Below are positions 49,289-59,276 of a DNA stretch of 64,000 bases, one piece after another. How positions within the stretch are numbered: position 1 is the first letter of the stretch; every line of letters starts with the position of its first letter. Under the pieces are notes generated by a model. It did no database searches. It worked only from the letters and a program-made list of their open reading frames with translations, and was not told the DNA's origin. This DNA is from Zygaena filipendulae (lineage: Eukaryota > Arthropoda > Insecta > Lepidoptera > Zygaenidae), in assembly GCA_907165275.2 (NCBI GenBank), contig OU015650.1, positions 13,918,001-13,982,000 on the forward strand, read 5' to 3'. The position numbers and the translations under genes were made by a program.

Positions 49289-49829
49289 TTTCAAAACGTC
49301 TATCGCACATAAATCTATTCCAGGAATGAATTATGTGTACATAATCCATTTTATATTCAATGAATTTATAAGTCAAATGCAAACAGGGACAAATCCAATA
49401 ACGTAGTCTGACACGGTGACGTGTAAAGACGGAAAAAATAGTGTATCATACGTCCCCTCGGATAGCGTAGAATAAACAGAAACAACTCCTAAAACGGCTC
49501 TTATGTATAGGAGCGTAAAGTTCAATTCGTGTGCGGGTAAATGTTTTAAGGCCAGCATGCATGTTCGCGTCACTAAAGTTCATGAATAGAAATTGCATTG
49601 TCAAAACCGCGGAAAATTGGAGTTTAGCCTGACACGTTATTGTTTTGCTCAGTCGCTGCTGCCGACGGTACAATTGATGAATTATGAAAAGCAATTTTTT
49701 TCTTGACAGACGCTAGAGGGTTAGTTTTGTCAACTGGACTAAATGCAGTAGATTTAGAATACTGTAATACTTTTACGGAAGTTACTAGTATTAAAATATT
49801 GTTTTCTTTATCTTTATCTTTACATAGTA
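49289..49829. other. Unique sequence without a supported gene
   Basis: Three overlapping minus frames of 66-82 codons between 49373 and 49869 show no domain and no consistent coding bias. Confidence 0.3.
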
Positions 49830-49998
49830 TAAAATGAAGTCGGTACTTTACATAGTATAAATGACTCACTGAACGGATTTACGTGCGGTTTTCACCAATA
49901 GATAGACTGATTCATGAGGAAGGTTTATATTTATAGTTTATTCTGGAATTCCCGCAAGAACTCCGAAATTACCGCGGGTGGAACCACGTGGGACGGCT
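49830..49998 (+). mobile_element. Helitron, ACATAGTATAAA subfamily
   Basis: TTTACATAGTATAAATG, CACTGAACGGATTTACGTGC, CCAATAGATAGACTGATTCA, TTCCCGCAAGAACTCC, hairpin CCGCGGGTGGAACCACGTGG. The tip is GGCTTA instead of ACAGCTAG. Confidence 0.6.
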
Positions 49999-50039
49999 TA
50001 TAATCTCAGACGAAATAATTATTTCGTCTGAGCTTATAA
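49998..50039. repeat. Perfect 28-base palindrome
   Basis: 50005-50032 is a loop-free palindrome (arm CTCAGACGAAATAA). After one mismatched pair it continues for six more pairs. It begins right at the end of a Helitron. Confidence 0.85.
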
Positions 50040-50152
50040 TAATATAAATAGGTACTTGTATATGTATTGTAGATATTTTTCTTTTGAGCACTGTACATAG
50101 TTTAGGACTATCATTGTGTCTACTGAAAATTTCGATTAAGTAAATATTAATT

Positions 50153-50388
50153 GGACGCAGATAAGCAATAACATGTTAACCCACAAAATTAAGTTACCTA
50201 TTCAGAACGATTTATTGAGAGTTAGGGAACGTTTTTTAATTATGTGTTTACCTTATTACATTGCTTAAATATGTAACTGAATATTGAACATAAAAAATGT
50301 TGACACAAAATGGCGCTCCTAATTTTAAAACACGATTTACTCAAAATTTCTCCAGTGTGGGTTAACACACTATTGCTTATCTATGTCC
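50153..50388 (-). mobile_element. MITE family A, copy 9
   Basis: Complete, 236 bp, with both termini. Flanks AATT and ATTT differ at one base. Confidence 0.85.
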
Positions 50389-52071
50389 ATTTATGAAGCA
50401 CATTTAGGGGCGACTCAACTGATCGCACTGTTTTTTTTTTTTTGTAGTCTTAATTGTCCGAAAGAGTGTGAAGTATTTTTTTGAAGTATCTGAAAAATTT
50501 GGACCGCGCGCGGGTTAAACCGAGGAGCACAGCTGCTACATTTTATAAAAAAAAATCCTAAAGTTAAGTTAGGATATAATTAATGACTTCTTCTTTATAT
50601 AAGTTTTGTGGTACACGTTAATCGGAAACTGATATTCGCCTGCCGGAGTGTCACCTAGAAGAAAAAAATTACTTTATTGCAAGTAAAACGTGTTTACTTC
50701 ACGACTTTGAAAGCTTGAAAAATCTTGCAACAGTTTATGCCGTAACAGCTGAACGTGGAACCCTAAGGGTTGTGCTTAAAGTTACAACGCGTCGTAAAAG
50801 TTAGGGATGACCCAAATTGGCTGGAGCATCAAAGGATAAAGTCGTTATTCATAATTCGTTCATTTTCCGTGTGCGTTTTTATGTACCGTTCTATAATTAT
50901 GGTGCGACGTGATACAAAAAAATCATTGAAGACTTCAGATGACGTTTTGCTGAAAATTTAATCATGGAATTTTTTTTTACTACAAAAATGTATATGCGTT
51001 ATAGTTATGTTAGACAAAACGCGGCCTTGAATATATTGTTCACAGCAATAAGTCCGCTTTTTGCCGTGTTATTCTATATAATATCTGTTTTAGCTATAGC
51101 AACGTTATTTGTGGTGAAATAGGTAAAGGTTTAACTGCCCTGTTTACAGAGGAAAATAGTTTCGTATTGTACCTACTGTAGGTAATCTCCACGACTGAAA
51201 GCGTCTAAAAAGCTCAAACTTCATTTTGCATTAGGTACATAAATAAATTAAAAACCTAACGTTGATTGATTGAAATGAAATAAAAAACAAGAATAAAATT
51301 ATTTGTTGTTTTTTTTTTCTCTTTTGATAATATGGACAAGATTATTTAGATTGAGGACACTAAAAAAATCAATTTAGTTATTTTATTTTATCCGTTTATG
51401 TCTGTGCCTTTCACTGAAAGCAAGTGAGAGAGTACTTACGTCTTAGGTGTAAGGTCGTAGTTGTTATCAGATGTTAGATAAGGATTACACTGAAAAAATT
51501 ACTTGACTTCACAATGCAAACAAATTCAGATGTGAAGTCAAGTGAACCTATAGGTTGTGAAAGATTATAAGTCAGTAAATAACCTTAACGTGTTCAAAGT
51601 CAAATATCTTTCAAAGTTGGTCATTATTTGTGACTCTTTTTGACGTCAATTATAATAATCATTATAATACCTAAATTACGAAATGACGGCACCCTCAAAA
51701 CGCTCGTCCTCCACAGCTATCTATACTGCTATGGCCAGAAGCGAAAAGCTACGCACTCCAAATTCAAACCACTCACCTTTAAGTCTTTCAAACTAACCCC
51801 TAAATCTGCACGTACGTTTACCTGAAAAGATTCTTAAAAATAAAACGTTTACTAAAGGAATAGACACGTCGGAACATAGTGGCCATAAGAGTCGAGAGGG
51901 CCCATAAAGAGAGGTTAGCGAACAAAATGGCGGCGTCTCTAATCTCAACCTGCGGCACTTGTTGCTACGCATCGCGTGCCAGTAAGCGTCGGCGATTGAG
52001 GCATATTATGTACAGTTGGAAAGTGAAATAGTTGAATAAAATAAATAATGCTACGACTTTAGTACACAGCT
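50389..52071. other. Long stretch without a supported gene
   Basis: 50500-50535 is a Helitron 3' scrap (CGCGCGCGGGTTAAACCGAG). 51480-51545 contains an inverted pair (ACTTGACTTCACA/TGTGAAGTCAAGT). 51880-52010 is GC-balanced with ACAAAATGGCGGCGTCTC. The 63-codon frame at 50770-50961 has no domain. Confidence 0.3.
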
Positions 52072-52415
52072 AACGACTATGCGAACAAACTAAGCGGGGA
52101 GAATTTTTGGCGGTAATCTAAAATGGCGGATCCGTCATTTATTTTTGTGTCGATATTAAAGTGTTCAAAGTAGATTTTGTTGTGTTTTATGATACTGTAT
52201 CGAACAGTAATTTTTGCAGTGTCTGTTTTTATGTGCGCAAGCAGGTTTCGAGCTGATTTCTTTGGTGTCCTCCAAAAGCTTCGAGAAAGATTTTACAATA
52301 GGTACAAACTATATCACCATGGCTTGCAGTTTCAAGCCATACATAGATGTTTATAGTCATACATTTATTTTATACTTGACACTGGCTTAACGCAATATGT
52401 GCGAAAGTTCATACG
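52072..52415 (+). repeat. Unclassified dispersed repeat family D, copy 2
   Basis: AAAATGGCGGATCCG, TCATTTATTTTTGTGTCGAT, TTGTTGTGTTTTATGATACT, TTTCGAGCTGATTTCTTTGG, GCTTCGAGAAAGATTTT, ATGGCTTGCAGTTTCAAGCC and ATATGTGCGAAAGTTCAT follow the same order as copy 1. Confidence 0.65.
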
Positions 52416-52449
52416 AAGAAAATAATTAAGCAGAGCATCTTCTATATAA

Positions 52450-52675
52450 TCCTACTAATATTATAAATGTGAAAGTGTGGATGTTTGGATGTTTGGAATT
52501 TTTATAGATGTTTGGATGTTTGTTACTCAATCACGCAGAAACGGCTTAACGGATTTGGATGAAATTTGGCATGCACGTTGTCAGGGGTACAGAGAAGGAC
52601 ATAGGGTACTTTTTATCCCGGAATTCCAGCGGGAACTCCGAAATTACCGCGGGTGAAACCGTGGGGCACAGCTAG
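52450..52675 (+). mobile_element. Short non-autonomous Helitron, complete
   Basis: A|TCCTACTAATATTATAAATG, a locally duplicated GATGTTTGGATGTTTGG segment, GGCATGCACGTTGTCAGGGG, TTCCAGCGGGAACTCC, hairpin CCGCGGGTGAAACCGTGG, ACAGCTAG|T. Confidence 0.85.
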
Positions 52676-52681
52676 TACTTT

Positions 52682-52830
52682 AATATATTTTATTATTTTA
52701 TTTTTATGTCATAGGGGGCAAATGATTACCGCTGCCATGGAGTGGACATGTGCCACACCAGAAGGCGTGCAAGTGCGTTGCTGACCAGCCGGGCTATGCG
52801 CCATAAGACAAAGCCATACAATATGTCGAC
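52682..52830 (+). mobile_element. Retroposon 3' remnant
   Basis: GGGGGCAAATGATTACCGCT, ATGGAGTGGACATGTGCCAC, ACCAGAAGGCGTGCAAGTGC parallels 7110-7195. T/A repeats precede it. Confidence 0.45.
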
Positions 52831-52894
52831 GAGAATCGATAAAATGGCTCGATAAAATTTTATCGTGTTGCGCATCTTAGCCCCGGACCTTATT

Positions 52895-53025
52895 AATTTA
52901 AAGTAACATAGTGGTTCAACACAAATATTTACTCTGATGTGGGGATCGGATCCACGACAGCTATAGATAGCGAAGCAGTCAGGGTTTGCTCACCACTAGA
53001 CCAACTCTCTCGATGACATTCTAGG
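52895..53025 (-). mobile_element. tRNA-derived SINE head, minus strand
   Basis: Minus strand: A box GTTGGTCTAGTGGTGAGC, B box GTGGATCCGATCCCCAC, then TCAGAGTAAATATTTGTG. No cloverleaf, so not a tRNA gene. Confidence 0.6.
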
Positions 53026-53060
53026 ACTTTTAGTTTTTAGAGCTTTCATCTATACTAATA

Positions 53061-53602
53061 CTAGCTGTGCCCCGCGGTGTCACCCGCGTGAGTTTCGGAG
53101 TTCCCGCGGGAATTCCGGGATGAAAAATAGATAGTAGTCGATTCTCAGACCTATTGAATATGCATAAAAAATCTCATGAGAATCGGTCAAGCCGTTTCGG
53201 AGGAGTATGGGAACGAACATTGTGACACGAGAATTTTATACAACGTGTTAATGAATTAACTGAAAACCTGATACACTCCATTTAAAAAAATATACACTAA
53301 TATGATTAAAATATATTTTATGTCGAAAAAATTTATACTTTAAAAGTTATTCAACATTAGTTTGAAGGTGACCTATCTACGAAATTCCAAGCGCTACGCC
53401 CGCGCCTACCAGTTCGAATTTTTTTGCTGTGGGCGGCGTATGCGCCTACTATTGTATTATAAATGATTTAGACATGGGCTAATAAAAATGAAAAATATAA
53501 CCTATATTAAAACATAGTGCGATCGATTCGCTAGTTGATTCTGAGCAAACTACTTTCTAGTTTTCAGTTAATTCATTAACACGTTATACATATATTAGAT
53601 TA
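53061..53602 (-). mobile_element. Helitron, GAGAATCGGTCAAGCCG subfamily, split by MITE C
   Basis: CTAG after A, CCCCGCGGTGTCACCCGCGT, TTCCCGCGGGAATTCC, GAGAATCGGTCAAGCCGTTT up to TTTTATAC. The 5' end (ATATATTAGAT) continues after the insertion, as in the intact copy at 18666-18862. Confidence 0.75.
53242..53585. mobile_element. MITE family C, copy 2
   Basis: 344 bp with 26-base perfect terminal inverted repeats beginning AACGTGTTAATGAATTAACT. It is flanked by ATAC on both sides, a 4-bp target duplication. Its insertion into a Helitron whose empty counterpart is at 18.8 kb confirms both borders. Non-coding. Confidence 0.85.
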
Positions 53603-53786
53603 TAAAGAGGAAAGGTTTGAATTTTTGTTTGTTACGATTTATACTCGAAAAACTGCTGGACCGATTTCGAAAATTCTTTCACCATTAGAATGTTACATTA
53701 TTCCTGAGTAACATAGGCCATATTGTGATCCGGAATTCCCAGGGGAACTCCGATATGACCCGGCTAACTCTGCAGGGAACGGCTAG
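53598..53786 (+). mobile_element. Helitron, TAAAGAGGAAAG subfamily
   Basis: TTATAAAGAGGAAAGGTTTG, TTCACCATTAGAATGTTACA, TCCTGAGTAACATAGGCC, TTCCCAGGGGAACTCC, eroded hairpin, GGCTAG|T. Sister of 22624-22810. Confidence 0.7.
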
Positions 53787-54436
53787 TTTTACATAAAACC
53801 TAAGATGCCTGTGCATTTTGTGTTGTTCTTTGCAAATACACGTAAAAATGAAACTTACTTACGATAGACGAAAAATATAACCAAAAGACCACAAATGCTG
53901 ATCAGGTTGAAAGGAATTTAATAGTAGGTACAGTACATACGATATAAAACAATAATCAGCTTGCGATATCAGGTTGTGAGCATGTCAAAGTTCTCGTTTA
54001 GGTTAAAATAAGCAAGAACAGAGATGACAAGTAGGCAGCTGCCTGTGGTATTTTATTTTATTTTAACAAAAATAAGCAATTATTCAACAAACGTCAACTT
54101 TCTGCGTTACTTTTAACAAAATGGGAAGCTTGGAATTAATTATTTTAATAATGTAAAATAAACAAAGGGTGTTTTATTGCGGGGAGTGGGCTAGTAAATT
54201 ACGGCTACAAACGGGATGCGATGCCGCTAACTTTACGGCCATGAAAGCTCGTACCGCTTCGAAGCGCCACGCATCTGCCGTTTGAGTTTTAATCTTTTCC
54301 CGCTCATTACACTGCTGAATCTTGACATTAGGCGTAATTCAGAATTCTTTTGGACGCCCCACGTCAGGAATGGGTGATGTTTAATTACAGAAAGCAGAAC
54401 CAGCTTGGTTATTAAAAAAAAACATACTAATACATA
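53787..54436. other. Unique sequence with a GC-rich block
   Basis: 54185-54310 (ACGGGATGCGATGCCGCTAA, GCTCGTACCGCTTCGAAGCG) is non-repetitive and may be conserved non-coding DNA. No gene. Confidence 0.3.
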
Positions 54437-54628
54437 TCTATTATAAATGCGAAACCTGTCTTTCTGTTGCTATTTACGCCTTAACAACTCAACTGACCAT
54501 CATGAAATTTTGCATACACGTGGTCAGGGGTACATAAAAAGACATACAGTAGGTACTTCTTATCCAGGAATTCCCGCTGGAACTCCGAAATTACACCCCG
54601 TTAGGGTGAAATTGTGGGAAACAGCTAT
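54437..54628 (+). mobile_element. Helitron
   Basis: TCTATTATAAATGCGAAACC, ACCATCATGAAATTTTGCAT, ACACGTGGTCAGGGGTACAT, TTCCCGCTGGAACTCC, degenerate hairpin, and the tip ACAGCTAT (one base off CTAG). Confidence 0.65.
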
Positions 54629-55825
54629 AAGTGAATTCTTTTTGACTATAAAGAAAATATGTAGGTAATTCATTTATATGTTTTCTATAGTAGGTAATAG
54701 TATAGATTGTAGTTCATACAAATGGTTGCACAGTAAAAGAGACGAGTTGGGCTTTAGCCTATAATCCAGGATTTGGCCTCGAACGTCAATCTTTTCCTAG
54801 AATTGTGAAAAAATCCACGGATTGTGTTGGGAGCCGTCTCGCGGACACAGCCCAGAGCTTTACCCGATTTCCGGAACACGTTGGGAATATTACATTGTTC
54901 AAAAACTATCATATTAGATTACAAAGAAATGCCGAACATTTAAAGGAAATGCTGAAAGCCCTTATAGGAATTGATGTGTTTTACCCGCGTCAATTTCAGA
55001 AGGGGTATATTATGCAAAATTTCATGATCAGTTGAGTAGTTCAGGGGTGAAACCGTTACCGCATAAACAACATTCGCATTTTTAATACTCTACATTTTAC
55101 ATTTTTATTTAACCAATTATTAGGCACTTTATCGCTCCTGGAAATCCACTAACACATATTTTGGCGAAAAATGGCGTCCTGGTCCTTGGTAGGTACTTTT
55201 CTAGTACATTACGAATTACGATCGTTGAAAATAAAAATAAAAAGTTGACATCAAACGACACATTTCAAAGTTTAAGCATAACCAATGCAAACACGAAGTA
55301 TGCTCCAGTTGAAACGTCCAAAACCATATTATTGACAAATAGCAATAAAAATACAATAAACAAACAGACGCGATACTGTCTGTTTGCACAAAGTTAATTG
55401 CTTATTTTGATACAGGAGCGAAACGAGCGAAAGCGTCACAATTAGGTCGCCCAAAGCCTTTCTTCACTATGACCATAACACGCCGCGCTATGATAAGACG
55501 TCGCAAAAACTGTCTTTCCCTCGTAATCAAATAAGTTTTACTCCAAAAAAATACATTTACAACGTTTCTTGTGGCATAAAGAATAATCATTTCTAATATT
55601 TTGGTATCTAGAACGTTTGGAAATGCGGTTTTCAGACGCGCGTTATGGGCAAGGAATGTTGTTGGTCATAGTGAATGAGGGCCCTGAAAATGAAGTGACG
55701 ACGCGCGAAATGCAAATTAGAGCCGAAACTCGTTACACGATAACGATAGAGCTGGGAGGTGGACGCGTTTCAGTACTCTATTTGTGTATGTACCTAACAC
55801 CACTATGGGGACATGATAAGTAAAC
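54629..55825. other. Stretch without a supported gene
   Basis: 54970-55087 is a minus-strand Helitron 5' half (TATGCAAAATTTCATGATCA, GTTGAGTAGTTC). 55420-55500 and 55610-55780 are GC-balanced (GATAACGATAGAGCTGGGAG) without a domain-bearing frame. Confidence 0.3.
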
Positions 55826-56470
55826 AGTTTCAGTTTGGGGGAGTTCTTGGAGAGAATAGAAGATGGCGTTCGTCATCCTGTCGGTAAAAAATGTTAAAAG
55901 TCCTAAAATTTTATTGTGTTTTATGGTTATGCTGTATGGGATTATCGCATTAGCAATTTTTTATGTGCGTAATTAACATCTATCTTCTATAAAAGAGTAG
56001 AATCCGAGATTCTGTACATTGAAAATTTTTACTTAAAATTGAGAGGGGTGATAAAAGAAGAGTAGACAAGCCAAAAAAAGTTTTTAAATTTCTTTTCTGT
56101 CTCTCTGTCCGTTCGCGATAATCACTGAATCTACTGAACGGATTGTCATGCGGTTTTCACAGGTAGATTAAGCTTAGCCTGGAACTACATATAGACTTTG
56201 TTTCATTTACATCAGATGTCGAGAAAAATAGTTGTTGTATAAAAACGTATCACGCGGGTGAAACCGCGGGGCACAGCTAGTTATAAATAATATTATTATT
56301 ATGACGTTTCGAGTCGTTTTTTTCGGTGTCCTCAGAAAGGTCTGAGAAAGATTTTGCAAACTATGGTATATATTATGGTTTGCAATTTCAAATCGTACAA
56401 CGATGCCAAATACTTATAAAATAGGTACAGCAAAAAATAAAAGTTAAAAGTGACTAAAATTGCGAAAGCC
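55826..56470 (+). repeat. Unclassified dispersed repeat family D, copy 3, split by a Helitron
   Basis: Left part to 55978 (GAAGATGGCGTTCG, TGTCGGTAAAAAATG, TTTTATTGTGTTTTATGG, TTTTTTATGTGCG). The right part from 56281 (TTTCGAGTCGTTTTTTTCGG, GTCTGAGAAAGATTTTGCAA, ATGGTTTGCAATTTCAAATC) continues exactly where copies 1 and 2 do. Confidence 0.65.
55979..56280 (+). mobile_element. Helitron nested in repeat D
   Basis: A|TCTATCTTCTATAAAAGAG, CTGTCTCTCTGTCCG, CTGAACGGATTGTCATGCGG, TTTTCACAGGTAGATTAAGC, hairpin CGCGGGTGAAACCGCGGG, ACAGCTAG|T. At 302 bp it is longer than most copies here and lacks the internal CCCGCGGG dyad. Confidence 0.75.
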
Positions 56471-57410
56471 AGAGCAAAGAAAAAGATACAATTTTTTAAA
56501 ACAGACGGCGCCGCCGGTTTTGTCCCGTAAGGCCCTTACGAAGTCAGGCGGGAAAACACAATGGTGATGGTACAAGAAGCGTGTTTTCTTTGTAATCACA
56601 TTAAAGAAATTGAGGGCGTTGTCGCCATGCCGCCGTAACGGGCTGCCATCTGAAATGTATGCAAAGTTTTCCACTTATCCGATTCATGGCACGTAACTTG
56701 CCATTTTCAGGGAACTTTCGTTACGTTCCGTATCAAAGTTATCACACTCGTCTCTTTAGGAAAATTTGTTTGTTATTTTTTCTATCCTAAACCGGTGATA
56801 AAAAACCAATTCGTTAAGTTGTTAGAGTTTCAAAAACATTTTTTGTGTTTGTAAATACCACATCATAAATTTGTTTGAAGGTCGCGTCAAGTTTTTCGTT
56901 CACTTTCGACTACGACATTGTGTTTTTATCTCGGTTAGGTCGTTTTACTTTCACGTTTTTTTTTTATTTAAACTTCACAGATCTTTTACAAAAATTCTAA
57001 GAAATTCTTACCTCAATTTCGGTGACAAGAAACACAACACGGTTCCTGCACAGTGCACCAATAAGGGTCTCCCCAAACATAATCTCGTCGGGACGGCCGA
57101 TTAGTTTAATATGTGTATGCTACTATCGACATGAGTGGGGAGGTTTATCCAGGCAGAAGTGATGCGGTTTTGGGTATTGCGTTAGCAGAATTGACCCTCT
57201 ATCAGCAGCCTGGTGACACTCCATAAATAAACTGATTCAAGTAATTTCTTCTCAAGTAACGCCGACCGACTTGTACAATGTACACGTGTTATACGTGTGT
57301 GCGTATATTGTAAGGTTGACAGCGAGCTTTCAAACCAAACTTTCGCGGGGCATGAGGAGGTATGAATTCGTGGGAAGCGAGAGGGTCGCTTCTTTATGTT
57401 AGTAATTCTA
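56471..57410. other. Stretch without a supported gene
   Basis: 56500-56650 is GC-balanced (ACAGACGGCGCCGCCGGTTT, CGTTGTCGCCATGCCGCCGT) with a 76-codon minus frame lacking a domain. 56870-57110 has a 77-codon plus frame that is Phe-rich and not convincing. Confidence 0.3.
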
Positions 57411-57619
57411 TTTCTACTAATATTATAAATGTGAAAGTGTGGATGTTTAGATGTTTGGATGTTTGTTACTCAATCACGCAACGCACGGCTGAACGGATTT
57501 GGATGAAATTTGGGGTGCAAGTTGTAGGGGGTACAGAAAAGGACATAGTGTATTTTTTATCCCGGAATTCCCGCGGGAACTCCGAAATTACTGCGGGTGA
57601 AACCGCGGGGCACAGCTAG
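57411..57619 (+). mobile_element. Short non-autonomous Helitron
   Basis: TTTCTACTAATATTATAAAT at the 5' side (first bases changed), GGATGTTTGGATGTTTG, TTCCCGCGGGAACTCC, hairpin TGCGGGTGAAACCGCGGG, ACAGCTAG|T. Confidence 0.85.
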
Positions 57620-58275
57620 TATTCTATATTCTTTGCTATCAGCTATCAATAGGTATGTTTTATTTACAGATGCAACACGAATTTTAATATTTCAAAATAG
57701 CGTAAAACTATGTTTTAATGTATACAAAAAGTATTAAGAGGTTTATCTGTAAATTTTGCGTAACAAAGTCAATAAATAATGCTCGTAAATAATAGTATTA
57801 ATGGATTGCCGAAAACTTTCCTTTTGTGAATATTTAAGGCAGATTTGGCTATCATAAGTATCTAAGTAGGTTTGTTGAAAACAAAAATTATGAGCTTCCT
57901 CTGAGTTTTCCTTTATGATAACACTCAATTAGACGTTCAATTGATCACAATTAACCGCCCAATTAGGCTTGTTGAGTTAAATAATGCTCTTAAAAAAAGA
58001 TAAAAAATATTTTCCATTGCTTTATTTTACGTCCCATAAGTGTTCCTTCATACAGGATATAATTTTTAATTGAGGTTTTATTGAAACCCTTAATAATTCC
58101 TGCTTCCATTTCAGTAATACAGCTGTTGTATATGTACCTACTTACTCCAAACAATTTAAATTTTACACATTGAAAAATAATAAAAATTGAAAAATGTAAA
58201 AATTAGTATTCAATTACGATTTGTTATAATTTAAAGTTTTTGTTATTATTGGTAGATGCATTTGGAAAAAAACAA
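57620..58275. other. AT-rich sequence without a supported gene
   Basis: Probably includes the truncated 3' part of the LINE whose tail follows; no reverse-transcriptase motif remains. Confidence 0.3.
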
Positions 58276-58323
58276 TTGTGTGGTTTTTGAGCAAATAAAG
58301 TCTATTCTATTCTATTCTATTCT
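58276..58323 (+). mobile_element. LINE 3' tail with (TATTC)n
   Basis: GAGCAAATAAAGTCTATTCT then TATTC pentamers: an AATAAA signal and a simple-repeat tail. Confidence 0.5.
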
Positions 58324-58590
58324 AATTAAATTGAACTTTCCTCTCTGTATGAAAAACTGGAGACTTTCTTCGCTGGGTAGCCACCAAACATCAGTAGAAA
58401 AATGTATATTAATAAAAAACTCAGATAAATTATAGAGAAAACCTCAAACAAAAACATCGGTTTACACCCTTAAATGAGCTTTAAATTCGATCTGTCGGCG
58501 CGTCAGCGAAAAGGATGAGGATAAGGTGACAAAGGACTCTCAAAGTATGATCCGTCAGCTCAATTTTAATGAATTTTGTTTGATATCTTA
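58324..58590. other. Spacer without a recognised feature
   Basis: A 71-codon minus frame (58481-58696) runs into the satellite array and is not supported. Confidence 0.3.
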
Positions 58591-58596
58591 AAAACT

Positions 58597-59276
58597 GTAG
58601 CAGGAGCGGGATGGATGATATGGCTCGACCGCCACCAAAGGGGAAGCTTCCCGCCGGGCGAGGTGGTATGCCCGGGGCACCGCGGCTCCAGTTCAATGGT
58701 GATGAAGGCTGCTTTCAATCATGTCAGGGTCACCACTGTACTCCCAACACCGCCACCAAAGGGGAAACTTCCCGCCGAGCTCCGACTGTACTGTGGCGGG
58801 AGCGGGATGGATGATATGACTGGACCGCCATCAAAGAGGAAGCTTCCTGTCGGGCGAGGTGGTATGCCCGGGGCACCGCGGCTCCAGTTCGATGGTGATG
58901 AAGGCTGCTTTAAATCATGTCAGGGTCACCACTGTACTCCCAACACTGCCACTAAAGGGGAAACTTCCCGCCGGGCTCCGACTGTACTGTGGCGGGAGCG
59001 GGATGGATGATATGACTGGACCGCCACCAAAGGGGAAGCTTCCCGCCGGGCGAGGTGGTATGCCCGGGGCACCGCGGCTCCAGTTCGATGGTGATGAAGA
59101 CTGCTTTCAATCATGTCAGGGTCACCACTGTACTCCCAACACCGCCACTAAAGGGGAAGCTTCCCGCCGAGCTCCGACTGTATTGTAGCGGGAGCGAGAT
59201 GGATGATATGACCGGACCGCCATCAAAGGGGAAGCTTCCCGCCGGGCGAGGTGGTACTATGCCCGGGAAACCGCGG
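58597..59276. repeat. 196-bp GC-rich tandem repeat, about 3.4 copies
   Basis: GAGCGGGATGGATGATATG recurs at 58604, 58800, 58996 and (one change) 59192, exactly 196 bases apart. Each unit holds two related half-units (ACCAAAGGGGAAGCTTCCCG and ACCAAAGGGGAAACTTCCCG), and the first contains the palindrome GGGAAGCTTCCC. Since 196 is not a multiple of three, the same unit appears in all frames, so the 144-, 109- and 75-codon frames here are not evidence of coding. Confidence 0.92.

Noticed and set aside
52895..53025. Possible tRNA gene on the minus strand (TGGTCTAGTGGT, GGATCCGATCC)
   Set aside because: Spacing between boxes and arms does not give a cloverleaf; best read as a SINE head.
58576..59188. 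Three open frames of 144, 109 and 75 codons with a shared Gly/Pro-rich sequence
   Set aside because: They are the same 196-bp tandem unit read in different phases; the period is not a multiple of three, so no single protein is maintained.
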